A program made the position numbers and the translations under genes. 64,000 nt of DNA from Puniceicoccaceae bacterium (GTDB lineage Bacteria > Verrucomicrobiota > Verrucomicrobiia > Opitutales > Coraliomargaritaceae). The notes under the pieces were generated by a model, which ran no database searches, was not told the origin of the DNA, and saw nothing but the letters and a program-made list of their open reading frames with translations. The DNA lies in assembly GCA_902603705.1 (NCBI GenBank), contig CACKVQ010000005.1, positions 1 to 64,000 on the forward strand, in the 5' to 3' direction. Numbering within the stretch: position 1 is the stretch's first letter; each line of letters starts with the position of its first letter. Positions 46,904-56,120 of the stretch are shown here, in pieces.

Positions 46904-48397
46904 TTAATTCTTATTGCCCATCACCTCGCGCACAACGTAACGTCTGTCTGGAAAATTAAAATTAGGATTTGGGTGAGCTGTCCGCGCATTAGCCATCAAA
47001 TCGGATAGCTCTACAGCAATCTCAGGATAATGCTTTGCAAGATTTTTGCTCTCCATTGGATCTGCTGATAAATCATAAAGCTCTATGGGCGAATCTGGAC
47101 TAATTGATACGTCGTAGCGCACCCCTTTCCATTTTCCTTTACGTACCGCCTGCCGGCCCTTCATTTCGTGGAACTCCCAATATAAATATTCGTGGTTAGC
47201 TTGCCCCTCCTCGCCTAGCAGAGTTGGCAAGAATGAGAGGCCGTCTATGTTCTCTGGTGTAGATTGATCAGAAATTTCTGCAAGGGTAGGAAAGACATCC
47301 CAGAAAGCTGAAATATGATCAGTGGTTGAACCTTCTGTAATAGTACCTGGCCAATTAGCGATCATCGGCACTCGAATACCTCCTTCATAAAGGTCACGTT
47401 TCTTTCCCTTGAAAGGGCCATTAGAATTGAAATATGCAGGATTGTGACCTGCTTCAGAGTGTGGCCCATTATCGGACGTAAATATAATCAGCGTATCCTC
47501 CGCAATTCCCAAAGCTTCTAACTTAGCGACTATGTCGCCTACATAATCGTCTATACAGTTCACCATCGCCGCAAAGGCGGCATGCGCTTCGGGTTGAGAT
47601 CCATAAGGACCCCTGCGGAATCTGGGCCCTTCATCGGTCCCTACATAAGAACTCTCCGGCAAAAACTTTCCCCGATATTTATTCATATACTTTTCTTGTG
47701 CAAACATTTCAGCATGTGGCTGAATAATTGCGTAATAGCAAAAGAACGCTTGGTCTTGATTCGATTCAATAAAATCAAGCACTTCTTGATGGATCAAATC
47801 GGGCGCATAGCTTCCTGTCTCCATGCCGAAATTATCCCAAAGAACTTCAAGCTGATCATCATCCCAGAGGAAATACGGATAGTAATGGTGTGCGATACGC
47901 TGACAATTATACCCATAAAAGCGATCAAAGCCCATGTTAAGAGGTTCACTTGGAGTCTCTGGCGCACCCAACCCCCACTTCCCGAAGATTCCGCTAGTGT
48001 ATCCGGCACGCCTTAACATCTGGGGTATGATATAGGTGCTCTCCGGCAACGGATACTGGCCTTCGGGTTGCCACTCTAAGTTCCCACGAACTGGCGCGTG
48101 ACCAGTATGCAGACCTGTGAGCAGTGAGGCCCTGGAGGGTGCACAGACTGTGCTGCCAGAATAGTGGTCCGTAAAAATCATCCCCTTACGTGCGAGCTCA
48201 TCTATGTGAGGAGTCTCAAAATGTGACTGCCCTAAAATGCTCAAATCACCGTAACCCAGATCGTCGGCTAAAATGTAAATGATGTTTGTGTGTGGCTTGG
48301 CGTTAGCAAGCAATGCAAGCAACAATGTGGAGCTCAAGGCGTATACTAATTTTATCATATTATTTAAATTAAAGCTTCGAATAGTATCTTTTGTCAT
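46904..48397 (-). CDS. secreted arylsulfatase A-like sulfatase (S1)
   Basis: This sulfatase has NIIYILADDLGYGDLS, Cys85 in TVCAPSRASLLTG, GKWGLGAP and IFTSDNGPHSEAGHNPAYFNSNGPFKGKK-type sequence, the pattern of classic arylsulfatase A-like S1 enzymes. The annotated start overlaps the GH27 stop by four bases and gives 497 residues. Met14 would give a cleaner signal peptide (MIKLVYALSSTLLLALLANA), so the true start may be at 48358. It is the only gene of the leftward set with the DDLGYGDL signature and is therefore probably specific for a different sulfate position. Confidence 0.93.
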   Translation of the reverse strand: MTKDTIRSFNLNNMIKLVYALSSTLLLALLANAKPHTNIIYILADDLGYGDLSILGQSHFETPHIDELARKGMIFTDHYSGSTVCAPSRASLLTGLHTGHAPVRGNLEWQPEGQYPLPESTYIIPQMLRRAGYTSGIFGKWGLGAPETPSEPLNMGFDRFYGYNCQRIAHHYYPYFLWDDDQLEVLWDNFGMETGSYAPDLIHQEVLDFIESNQDQAFFCYYAIIQPHAEMFAQEKYMNKYRGKFLPESSYVGTDEGPRFRRGPYGSQPEAHAAFAAMVNCIDDYVGDIVAKLEALGIAEDTLIIFTSDNGPHSEAGHNPAYFNSNGPFKGKKRDLYEGGIRVPMIANWPGTITEGSTTDHISAFWDVFPTLAEISDQSTPENIDGLSFLPTLLGEEGQANHEYLYWEFHEMKGRQAVRKGKWKGVRYDVSISPDSPIELYDLSADPMESKNLAKHYPEIAVELSDLMANARTAHPNPNFNFPDRRYVVREVMGNKN

Positions 48398-49788
48398 TGA
48401 TTCACAGCGATGAAAATAACCCCATTAACGGGTATTTTAACTAGTTCATTCAAGTCGAGCTTACTTTTTTCCCAGATGTTGCGTAAGCTAATCGATGAAC
48501 TCTCTTTTAATCCAAGTTTAGTCGTACAAAGCACGAAGGTTTTGACTACCTCACTACGATTAAAAATAGCAACCCATGCAACTTGCGAACTACCCCCTTT
48601 TTCTGTCTTCCAAACTTCTACCTCATTATGTTCATAAATGAGCGAGCCCATAACGCCATTTTGGTTACACGCAAGCATGTCGACATCTGTAATTAGATTC
48701 AGAGAATACGAATCTAAAGACGGTAAATCTCCCCCCATCATTAAAGGGGACGCAGCCATAGCGCGCATCGTAATAAAAGTCTCCATCTGATCACTATTTA
48801 GCTGACATATGCGGCGCACTCCTTTCCCAGCTAAAGCAATATCACCCTTATCCATAACTGTCTTTTCACCATCAGAACTTGGCGGGGACATAAGCTGTAA
48901 TTGACCGAATGGTATCATATCCATGTCAATCCAGAACCCGGGCTGTTCCTTGCCTTGCCATTTACGCCAAGCTTGAAAGCATAAATCTATGTATTTTTGT
49001 TCGTCCCAGACATCAGGCGTAACTCGAACCATGTTACTCATTCTAAAATAATCGATCGCATCTGGATCAATCGTATTACCCGGAGAAAGGCTTAAAAGAA
49101 TCGGCCTGCCTGTTTTGGCGATTGCTTTGGCGACTGCCTCGACTTCATCTGGGTGCGCAACGATGTCGTCGTATTTAATCATGTCCACTCCCATGCCGGC
49201 AATGTGCTCTATCAAGCTATCGTACCACTCCTGCGCTCCTGGCTTACTCATATCTACCGCGTAGCAATAGTGGCACCAGTTGCAGTTCTCGTCAGGGTTC
49301 GTATTAGCTATATCACGCGCCGTGTATCGAGTTCCTTTGATGGGTAGGTCCATTTCATACGCCTTCCGAGGAATCCCTCGCATTAAATGCACACCAAATT
49401 TTAGCCCAAGCGCATGACACCTTTCTGAAAGCGCCTTTAGGCCATTAGGGAAATAAACTTCGGAAGGCAGAAAATGCCCGTACTCATTAATGCGAATATC
49501 GTGCGCGTGTTTCTCTGCTGGAAAAATAGTGTCTTCCTGCAGGATGTATTCGCCGAACCATCCGTTATCGATAACGAAGTATTCGTAGCCATATGGCAGT
49601 AACTTCTCTGCCATCGCCTCAAGGTTGGCAAGGGCGGCCTGTTCGTGTAAATATACGCCATAACTATCAAAGCTATTCCAGCCCATTGGTGGAGTCTGCG
49701 CCAGCCCCTCGTCTGCTGTAGGAGATGCAGTTAGTGCTCGAACTGACAATACAAACATAAGTGAGGCAGTTATAACTAGTATGTTCAT
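48394..49788 (-). CDS. secreted GH27 alpha-galactosidase-like enzyme
   Basis: This 464-residue enzyme has a signal peptide of about 21 residues. The GH27 domain has TPPMGWNSFDSYG, FVIDNGWFGE, LGLKFGVHLMRGIPR, the nucleophile Asp207 in MIKYDD, and the acid/base candidate Asp259 in VRVTPDVWD. A C-terminal beta-domain follows. GH27 includes alpha-galactosidases, alpha-N-acetylgalactosaminidases and beta-L-arabinopyranosidases. An Asp follows the nucleophile where alpha-galactosidases often have Asn-Cys. A galactose side chain on the target glycan is thus likely but not certain. It overlaps the sulfatase at 46904 by four bases. Confidence 0.88.
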   Translation of the reverse strand: MNILVITASLMFVLSVRALTASPTADEGLAQTPPMGWNSFDSYGVYLHEQAALANLEAMAEKLLPYGYEYFVIDNGWFGEYILQEDTIFPAEKHAHDIRINEYGHFLPSEVYFPNGLKALSERCHALGLKFGVHLMRGIPRKAYEMDLPIKGTRYTARDIANTNPDENCNWCHYCYAVDMSKPGAQEWYDSLIEHIAGMGVDMIKYDDIVAHPDEVEAVAKAIAKTGRPILLSLSPGNTIDPDAIDYFRMSNMVRVTPDVWDEQKYIDLCFQAWRKWQGKEQPGFWIDMDMIPFGQLQLMSPPSSDGEKTVMDKGDIALAGKGVRRICQLNSDQMETFITMRAMAASPLMMGGDLPSLDSYSLNLITDVDMLACNQNGVMGSLIYEHNEVEVWKTEKGGSSQVAWVAIFNRSEVVKTFVLCTTKLGLKESSSISLRNIWEKSKLDLNELVKIPVNGVIFIAVNQ

Positions 49789-49877
49789 AGTGTGTCTTCT
49801 TTTTCGGCACCTCCTAGATCGTGGTGTAGCTTAGCGCGATCCTCCAACTCATATGTGTCTTTTCCATTGGATATTAT

Positions 49878-51365
49878 TCATCCTTTTCCACCCTTCTTTG
49901 GCGACTCAGAAACTGTACTCATAGTTTCAACGTAAGGCTTCAGTTGCTCGCTTAGTCTCTTAACTAGCGCCGCATGCTCAGGGTAGTCTGCAAGATTAGA
50001 AACCTCATCGGGGTCATTTGCATGGTCATATAGCTCACGGCCTGCTACGCCCCTTTTCCACTCAGTATAGCGCCAACGATCCGTACGAATCGAAAACCCG
50101 TATGCTTGACCTCGCGAATGAATTACCTGCGAAATTGCCGGCTTATCCCAATCGGCAAGTGGGTCATTAAGTAGTGGCACTAGGCTCTCTCCTTCTAATA
50201 CCGGTGGAATATCATGTCCAGTATGCTCAACAATTGTCGGATATAGATCCACTAGTTCGACAATTTGGCTGCAAGCCTGAGTCTGCGCACTAATTCCACC
50301 TCCGGCGATAATAAGCGGAACTCGAAGCGAACGTTCAAAATTTTTACGTTTATACCAAAGACCTTTTTCCCCAAGGAAGTATCCATGATCAGACCAGACG
50401 ACAATCAGCGTATCATCCATCAGATCCTCTCGCTCAAGAGCATCCATGATGCGCCCAATCTGGGAATCCACAAATGAGATACAGGCAAAATAAGCCTGCT
50501 TACATTTACGTGCTTCATCTACTGTAATGTTCGAACCGACGTAGAATGGCCACTTCTTTCCTGAGTCTCGCAGGATCGCCATCGGCGGAACATCTTCTAA
50601 ATCCTTTTTTGACTCAGCAAGGTCAGTCATAGTAATGGCCTCAAAAGGATGCAGATCGAAATATTTCTTTGGGGCGACATACGGACAGTGAGGATTAAAA
50701 AAGCCCGCCGCTACAAAAAAAGATTTATCCATATTGCGCTCTATCATTTCGATCGCGCGCGAGGCGACCATGCCGTCGGTATGTTCTTCATCCTCACTTA
50801 CTGGGTCCCACCAAGCCATCGAAATCCCTAAGTCCTCTTTTGTATTTGGGTTCCCCTTTTTCCCTCCTGGGTAACGAATGATCTCGTCCTCAAGCAGGCT
50901 GTCGATTCCTTGCGGATTAAAGCGCTCCTGCCAGCTTAACTTATCGTCATTACCATTAGTGCCGATCTGGCTCGGGTTCCCATAGTGGTAGATCTTACCT
51001 ACGCGCCCAACATAATATCCCTTGTCTTGGAAAAACTGGCCGAGGGTCAGCGTTTCGGGACGCTTACTGCGAATATTATCTCCTAAGCTAAAACAGTCAG
51101 TAGTGTTAGGGCGAAGTCCCGACATAACACTTACCCTACTCGGTCCACAAAGTGGCTGCTGGCAGTACGCATTATTGAACTGCACACCCATCTTTGCCAA
51201 ACGGTCTATATTGGGCGTTTGTACTTGCTCGTGTCCGTAGCATCCAAGGTCGGTATTTAGGTCATCAATAGCAATGAAGACAACATTCATCGGCTTCGCA
51301 GTAAGTACGCAAACTGCAGCTAGGCTAAATAAGAGATAGCTAGTAGTTCTAAATAGATAAGACAT
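49878..51365 (-). CDS. secreted iduronate-2-sulfatase-like sulfatase (S1)
   Basis: This 495-residue sulfatase has a signal peptide (about 1-23), NVVFIAIDDLNTDLGCYG, Cys73 in PLCGPSRVSVMSG, VGKIYHYG and VWSDHGYFLGEKGLWYKRKNFERSL. Its closest relatives in the window are the sulfatases at 33630 and 43747. The C-terminal tail ends in a lysine/glycine-rich SPKKGGKG. It starts 9 bp after the sulfatase at 51375 stops, and an 89-bp gap separates it from GH27. Confidence 0.92.
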   Translation of the reverse strand: MSYLFRTTSYLLFSLAAVCVLTAKPMNVVFIAIDDLNTDLGCYGHEQVQTPNIDRLAKMGVQFNNAYCQQPLCGPSRVSVMSGLRPNTTDCFSLGDNIRSKRPETLTLGQFFQDKGYYVGRVGKIYHYGNPSQIGTNGNDDKLSWQERFNPQGIDSLLEDEIIRYPGGKKGNPNTKEDLGISMAWWDPVSEDEEHTDGMVASRAIEMIERNMDKSFFVAAGFFNPHCPYVAPKKYFDLHPFEAITMTDLAESKKDLEDVPPMAILRDSGKKWPFYVGSNITVDEARKCKQAYFACISFVDSQIGRIMDALEREDLMDDTLIVVWSDHGYFLGEKGLWYKRKNFERSLRVPLIIAGGGISAQTQACSQIVELVDLYPTIVEHTGHDIPPVLEGESLVPLLNDPLADWDKPAISQVIHSRGQAYGFSIRTDRWRYTEWKRGVAGRELYDHANDPDEVSNLADYPEHAALVKRLSEQLKPYVETMSTVSESPKKGGKG

Positions 51366-51374
51366 CGCGGATTT

Positions 51375-52892
51375 TTATTTGAGCGTACTTAAATCGCGGC
51401 GAGCCTTAATCGTATCGTCCATCTCTTTGATAGAATCATCTTTTTGACTCTTTGGTATTTCTTCTGCTTCGTACGCTGGTAGGTATGTCTTTAATTCTGC
51501 CATCACCACAGCGGCACTCTCAGGAGCAGAATGCGCTAGATTAGTCCACTGCATGGGATCATTCTCCAAGTCGTATAACTCCTCAAATCCCCTAGCATAG
51601 GAGGTGTAATGCCACCGCTCAGATATGACAGAATGATTTCCCTTGCCTTGGGTAGTTAGGGTCGGGCGCCAAGCAAGATTCGGATTCTCTAGCAAAGGCC
51701 TGATAGTTGTTCCGTCTAATTCTTTTTCTGGCAAACCGCATAAGTCAATCAATGTAGGATAAAGATCTATGAGGTTCACATTACGCTCACAGTCCTGGCC
51801 AGTTTGCATATCAGGAGTTTGAATGATCAGCGGTAACTGCGTAGCTTCGCGCCATAGTGAGGCCTTACGAAACTTTAATTTCTCGCCAAAGTGCCATCCG
51901 TGATCTCCCCAGATTACAACGATAGTATTATCCGCGTATCGGCTATTTGCTAAGGCATCTAAGACGACTCCTACACATTCATCCGCATAGGAAACCGTGG
52001 CTAAGTAGGCTTGGACCACGTCGCGCATTACGCCGTATTCTAGGCACCATTGAAAATCAACATGCGGCTTGAATGCTGCTACGCCGTACGAGTTTAAAAT
52101 ATCATCAAGGTCATCCATCCGATATTCTGGAAGTATTATCGATTCCAAAGGATGGAGGTCAAAATACTCTTTCGGGGCATAGAAAGGAAGGTGCGGCTTA
52201 GAAATCCCTACCGCCATAAAAAATGGTTTTTCGTAGTCTTCTTGGAGCTTTGCTTCAAACCACTTAGCCGTGCGATAATCTTTGGTTTGTTCCTTTTTTC
52301 CGAGCAAAGGACCAAATGCTAATCGCGATCCACCACTTTTTAAAAATTTAGGGTTTTCTATTTTACGCCCATTGATGATGCCCTCATCCCTACAAAAGTA
52401 TCGTTCTGGGTCTACCTTGCCTCCACCTTTTGCCGCCTCCCATATATCAAATGCCCAATGACCGTGGTCCTGGCCATTCTCAGTAGAATGCTTATGAAAA
52501 ATCTTTCCTTTGGAAATTGTTATATATCCATGCTTCGAAAAGTATTCTGGTAGGGTGGCACTTTTTTGTACGATTGCTGAGTCGAGCATGTTGTTGCTAT
52601 TACCGTATAAGCCGGTAGTCGATGGCATGAATCCCGAAAGTAGCGCGGAGCGGGATGGCCCACAGACTGGCCCTGGGCAACTTGCATTACGAAAAATCAT
52701 GGCTTGCTTCGCAAAGCGATCTATGTGCGGGGTCTTCGCCTGCGGATGCCCGCCATAGACCCCAACCCAATCATTTAAATCATCGACTGAGATAAAGAGT
52801 ACATTCGGTAGATCTTCTTGAGCAGATAAAACCTCAGCAGCAAGCACGGAAGCTACTGCTAGTATGCTTATATATTTAAAAGATAAATTCAT
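51375..52892 (-). CDS. secreted sulfatase (S1, DDLNDW subgroup)
   Basis: This 505-residue sulfatase has a signal peptide (about 1-24), NVLFISVDDLNDWVGVYGG, Cys77 in PVCGPSRSALLSG, KGKIFHKH and IWGDHGWHFGEKLKFRKASLWREA. It is a paralogue of the proteins at 38472 and 54450. Its C-terminal tail of about 30 residues is charged and lysine-rich (KSQKDDSIKEMDDTIKARRD), which its relatives lack. It follows the oxidoreductase gene by 39 bp. Confidence 0.92.
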   Translation of the reverse strand: MNLSFKYISILAVASVLAAEVLSAQEDLPNVLFISVDDLNDWVGVYGGHPQAKTPHIDRFAKQAMIFRNASCPGPVCGPSRSALLSGFMPSTTGLYGNSNNMLDSAIVQKSATLPEYFSKHGYITISKGKIFHKHSTENGQDHGHWAFDIWEAAKGGGKVDPERYFCRDEGIINGRKIENPKFLKSGGSRLAFGPLLGKKEQTKDYRTAKWFEAKLQEDYEKPFFMAVGISKPHLPFYAPKEYFDLHPLESIILPEYRMDDLDDILNSYGVAAFKPHVDFQWCLEYGVMRDVVQAYLATVSYADECVGVVLDALANSRYADNTIVVIWGDHGWHFGEKLKFRKASLWREATQLPLIIQTPDMQTGQDCERNVNLIDLYPTLIDLCGLPEKELDGTTIRPLLENPNLAWRPTLTTQGKGNHSVISERWHYTSYARGFEELYDLENDPMQWTNLAHSAPESAAVVMAELKTYLPAYEAEEIPKSQKDDSIKEMDDTIKARRDLSTLK

Positions 52893-52931
52893 ATGTAATT
52901 TTATAATAATAAAATAAGGCTAACTCGTAAG

Positions 52932-54356
52932 TTAAACTTCCGAATAGTAGCGCTCCCAGCCTTTGCGAGGCTTAGGACCCTCTAACAAAGCATTAGCGGT
53001 TTGATTATTCGTAATTCGCTCTGTATCGCGATCAAAATTAAATCCTTCATTTAAATACTGAGCAATCACGCCCAGCATAAGTAACTGAGTTAGAGGCCCT
53101 CCGACACTAAACGGTGACGTAGTTTTTCCATTGCCCATACAAGACTGAATAAAGCTTTGCATGTGATCTAGTCCGCCGCTTGGTGCTTTGAGTGCTCGTT
53201 TATAATCCATCATACTAGCTCTGGGATATAGCCGCGATACACTGCCATGTGAGCCGCGCTGAATTACAAATTGCTCGTCTTTACGGTGCAGAACCGTACC
53301 TGCACGGCCCAAGCGCGGTATTACTAAGTTTCCGGATGCATCAGAACTATGATATTTTTGATCTAGCACGGGCACAGCATCGGAGCCATCTCTCCAAAGT
53401 ATTTCGCAGGCTGGAAGTCCGGTCCCGCGCTCCGGAAATTGCATACGAATATGAGAGGAAAGAGGAAAAATTACTTGATTATAATCATCCAGACGCAGAG
53501 GCTCGACCTCTGTGGGCAAGCCGAGCTTTAAGTAATTGTGAGCAAAGTCGATAATGTGTGCGCCCCAGTCGCCGAGCATACCATTGCCATAAATATAAAA
53601 TGCTCGCCAATCGAATGGATGATAGCGCCCGCTAAAAGGCATCATTTTAGCGGGACCACACCATAGGTCATAGTTGAGTGAGCTTGGAATCGGTTCTGCT
53701 TTTGGAAATTCGCTGATGCGCTGAGCCGCTTCCATGAACCAAAGTGAAGGGTCTTTATATGCTTCTATTTTGACAATGTCTTCTAGGGCACCTGCTTTAT
53801 GTAGCTGTTGAAATTGTCGGGCGCCAGGCGAGGTGTGCCCTTGATTACCCATTTGAGTAACAACCCCATATCGCTTCTCCGCCTGAATTAACAGCGTAGC
53901 TTCTCGAAAGGAATGAGTAAGCGGTTTTTCGACATAGACATGCTTCCCACGTTGCATGGCGTCGATTGTTTGTACGAAGTGCGTATGGTCTGGAGTGACG
54001 ATACTGACGGCATCAACATCGTCACCCATTTGGTCAAGCATCACTCGGAAGTCAGTAAACCTGCGTACTTCAGGAAAGGTATCCATAAGCTCCTTGCTAG
54101 CGCGGTTGAAATCAACATCGCAAAAGGCAACTGGCTTGGCAGCACCGTTACTACATAGCTGAGGAATAACAGTTTTAGCACGGCCACCAATACCAATGCA
54201 TGCGAGGTTGATTCGCTTGCTTGGCGGAAGGTTGCCAAGGGCATCAGCTTTGCCAAGTGCGAGATATGATGGAAGTATAGTTATTCCCGCCAACGCGGAG
54301 GAAACCCTACTGAAAAATAAACGGCGACTAATTTTTGTAGTTTCTTTCATTATCAA
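52932..54356 (-). CDS. Gfo/Idh/MocA-family oxidoreductase, probably Tat-exported
   Basis: This 474-residue NAD(P)-dependent oxidoreductase starts with a twin-arginine signal (KISRRLFFSRVSS), which suggests that it is exported folded with its cofactor bound. The Rossmann domain follows (INLACIGIGGRAKTVIPQL, AFCDVDFNRA, AVSIVTPDHTHF, then the catalytic-type EKPLTHSFREA). The C-terminal domain has WCGPAKMMPFSGRYHPFDWRAF and GNGMLGDWGAHIIDF. Tat-exported members of this family are abundant in Planctomycetes and Verrucomicrobiota, and some act as glycosidases by a redox mechanism. Its place between sulfatases suggests an extracytoplasmic role on the glycan. Confidence 0.88.
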   Translation of the reverse strand: MIMKETTKISRRLFFSRVSSALAGITILPSYLALGKADALGNLPPSKRINLACIGIGGRAKTVIPQLCSNGAAKPVAFCDVDFNRASKELMDTFPEVRRFTDFRVMLDQMGDDVDAVSIVTPDHTHFVQTIDAMQRGKHVYVEKPLTHSFREATLLIQAEKRYGVVTQMGNQGHTSPGARQFQQLHKAGALEDIVKIEAYKDPSLWFMEAAQRISEFPKAEPIPSSLNYDLWCGPAKMMPFSGRYHPFDWRAFYIYGNGMLGDWGAHIIDFAHNYLKLGLPTEVEPLRLDDYNQVIFPLSSHIRMQFPERGTGLPACEILWRDGSDAVPVLDQKYHSSDASGNLVIPRLGRAGTVLHRKDEQFVIQRGSHGSVSRLYPRASMMDYKRALKAPSGGLDHMQSFIQSCMGNGKTTSPFSVGGPLTQLLMLGVIAQYLNEGFNFDRDTERITNNQTANALLEGPKPRKGWERYYSEV

Positions 54357-54449
54357 TTAAGCGCTTATTTAATAATCTACAGATAAACATTTTCACAATA
54401 AATATCCAGTATTTGAATATATATACTTTGTTTCAAACTAGTCGAATCA

Positions 54450-56090
54450 TTAGAAATCACTGCTTAGGTTATACTCAGCAACTACGTCGTTAGGAGTATT
54501 CCAACTTCCTAGAGGCGTCATTTTATCAGGCACCAATTCAGATAATTCTCCTCTAACTGATACATAAGCAGAAGAATCAATTAAATTTATCCATTCGTTC
54601 GGATCATTTGAATGATCGTACAATTCTTCGTCTCCTGTTTTAACATATTTAATGTAGCGATACCTTTGCGTCCGAATAGATTGCCACCCTCCGCTACCAC
54701 TTTCATCTATGTGAGCGGTAACGACAGGAAAATTCCAATGTATGCTGGGATTCTCCATAAGAGGTACCAGGGATCTTCCGTCTAAATCTTCTTTTATGGG
54801 TAAGCCCGCCAATTCCGCCAAAGTTGGCCAAATACTCAGCAATTCAACGGGATTTTTGACAGCTGCGGCTGGCATACCAGGTGTCTTAATTATAAAATTC
54901 GTTCTCACCGAATCTTCCCACGGTCGATACTTTCTCCAAGCTTCTTTCTCGCCTAACATCCAGCCGTGATCACTCCAAAGTACGATAATCGTATTCTCCC
55001 CATGCGGGCTTTTTTCTAACGCGTCCAGAACTCGGCCAAGCTGTTTATCCACAAAATAAATGCTAGCAAGATAAGCTTGAATCGCCTCTTTCCATTTACA
55101 CTCCCCGATTATAGCATCGTGCCAGTTCCTGTAAGTTTTAGAACCATCAAGCAAACGAGGCTTTATTCCCCCGTGAGCGATTCTTACTGCAAGATCTGAG
55201 AGGTCTGCAATATCACTAACAGCTGAATTGGCCAGCAAGGCAGGTAGCATCACGTCTTCTACGTCACGAATGTGGGATAATTCCGGTTCGTCCAGAACTT
55301 CACTGGGGTAATACCATGGGAGGTGCGGGAGGTAAAATCCGAGCGCTGCGAAAAAGGGCTTATCGTGATCTCTATTGATTTCTTTGATCAAAGCAGAAGC
55401 TCGCCCGTATTCACCGAATTTCGTAGACGGCACATCCATCGCCCCCCAGTCCATATAGGACAGCTTTCTGCTCTTTGTAAATGACCAGCCAAAATCAATA
55501 CCACACAAGTAACTCGATGGCTCAAGTGGCTTCCCCCCGCCCCACGAATGTATATCAAAAGATAGGTCCTCTTCTTTAACCTTCATATCCGCCCAGTCAC
55601 CCCAGTAATGGTATATTTTCCCAGTCCTAAAAGTGCTATAACCATACTGTCTAAAAAACTGCGGAAGAGTTAATTTATCTGGATAATATTTGCGTAAGTC
55701 AATGGATGTATTACCGCTCTTGTTACTATAAAATCCAGTAGAGTTCGGGTGTTTACCAAGCATTACAGATGCTCGGGAAGGGTTACAACTTGGAGCATTG
55801 CAATAGGCTTGAGTGAAACGAACACTCTCTTTCGCAAAGCGATCTAAGTTTGGAGTTCGAGCCTGTGGATGACCCTTCAGGTAGGAGGTCCAGTCGTTCA
55901 TATCGTCAACCACTATGAATAACACATTAGGTGCAGTTCTGCTCTGCTGTGCCTGAAGGTTCGGCGCAGCAAGTAAGAACATAGCAATGCACCCGAGAAT
56001 CGGCTTCGCTCCATAAATGGACGATCGTAAAAGTACCCAGCAGCAAGAGGGGCGATATAATTCTAATACAATTCTCATATAAGCAGCCAT
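54450..56090 (-). CDS. secreted sulfatase (S1, DDLNDW-like subgroup)
   Basis: This sulfatase has NVLFIVVDDMNDWTSYLKGHP, Cys102 in PSCNPSRASVMLG, TGKIYHYWG and LWSDHGWMLGEKEAWRKYRPWEDS. It is a paralogue of the proteins at 38472 and 51375. The 546-residue reading has an unusually long N-terminus. The signal-like helix is at about 31-48 (ILGCIAMFLLAAPNLQAQ), so the true start may be Met5 or a codon nearer this helix. It lies 30 bp after the DUF4832 gene. Confidence 0.9.
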   Translation of the reverse strand: MAAYMRIVLELYRPSCCWVLLRSSIYGAKPILGCIAMFLLAAPNLQAQQSRTAPNVLFIVVDDMNDWTSYLKGHPQARTPNLDRFAKESVRFTQAYCNAPSCNPSRASVMLGKHPNSTGFYSNKSGNTSIDLRKYYPDKLTLPQFFRQYGYSTFRTGKIYHYWGDWADMKVKEEDLSFDIHSWGGGKPLEPSSYLCGIDFGWSFTKSRKLSYMDWGAMDVPSTKFGEYGRASALIKEINRDHDKPFFAALGFYLPHLPWYYPSEVLDEPELSHIRDVEDVMLPALLANSAVSDIADLSDLAVRIAHGGIKPRLLDGSKTYRNWHDAIIGECKWKEAIQAYLASIYFVDKQLGRVLDALEKSPHGENTIIVLWSDHGWMLGEKEAWRKYRPWEDSVRTNFIIKTPGMPAAAVKNPVELLSIWPTLAELAGLPIKEDLDGRSLVPLMENPSIHWNFPVVTAHIDESGSGGWQSIRTQRYRYIKYVKTGDEELYDHSNDPNEWINLIDSSAYVSVRGELSELVPDKMTPLGSWNTPNDVVAEYNLSSDF

Positions 56091-56120
56091 TAACTTGGTG
56101 GTAATAGATTCGCCGATGAT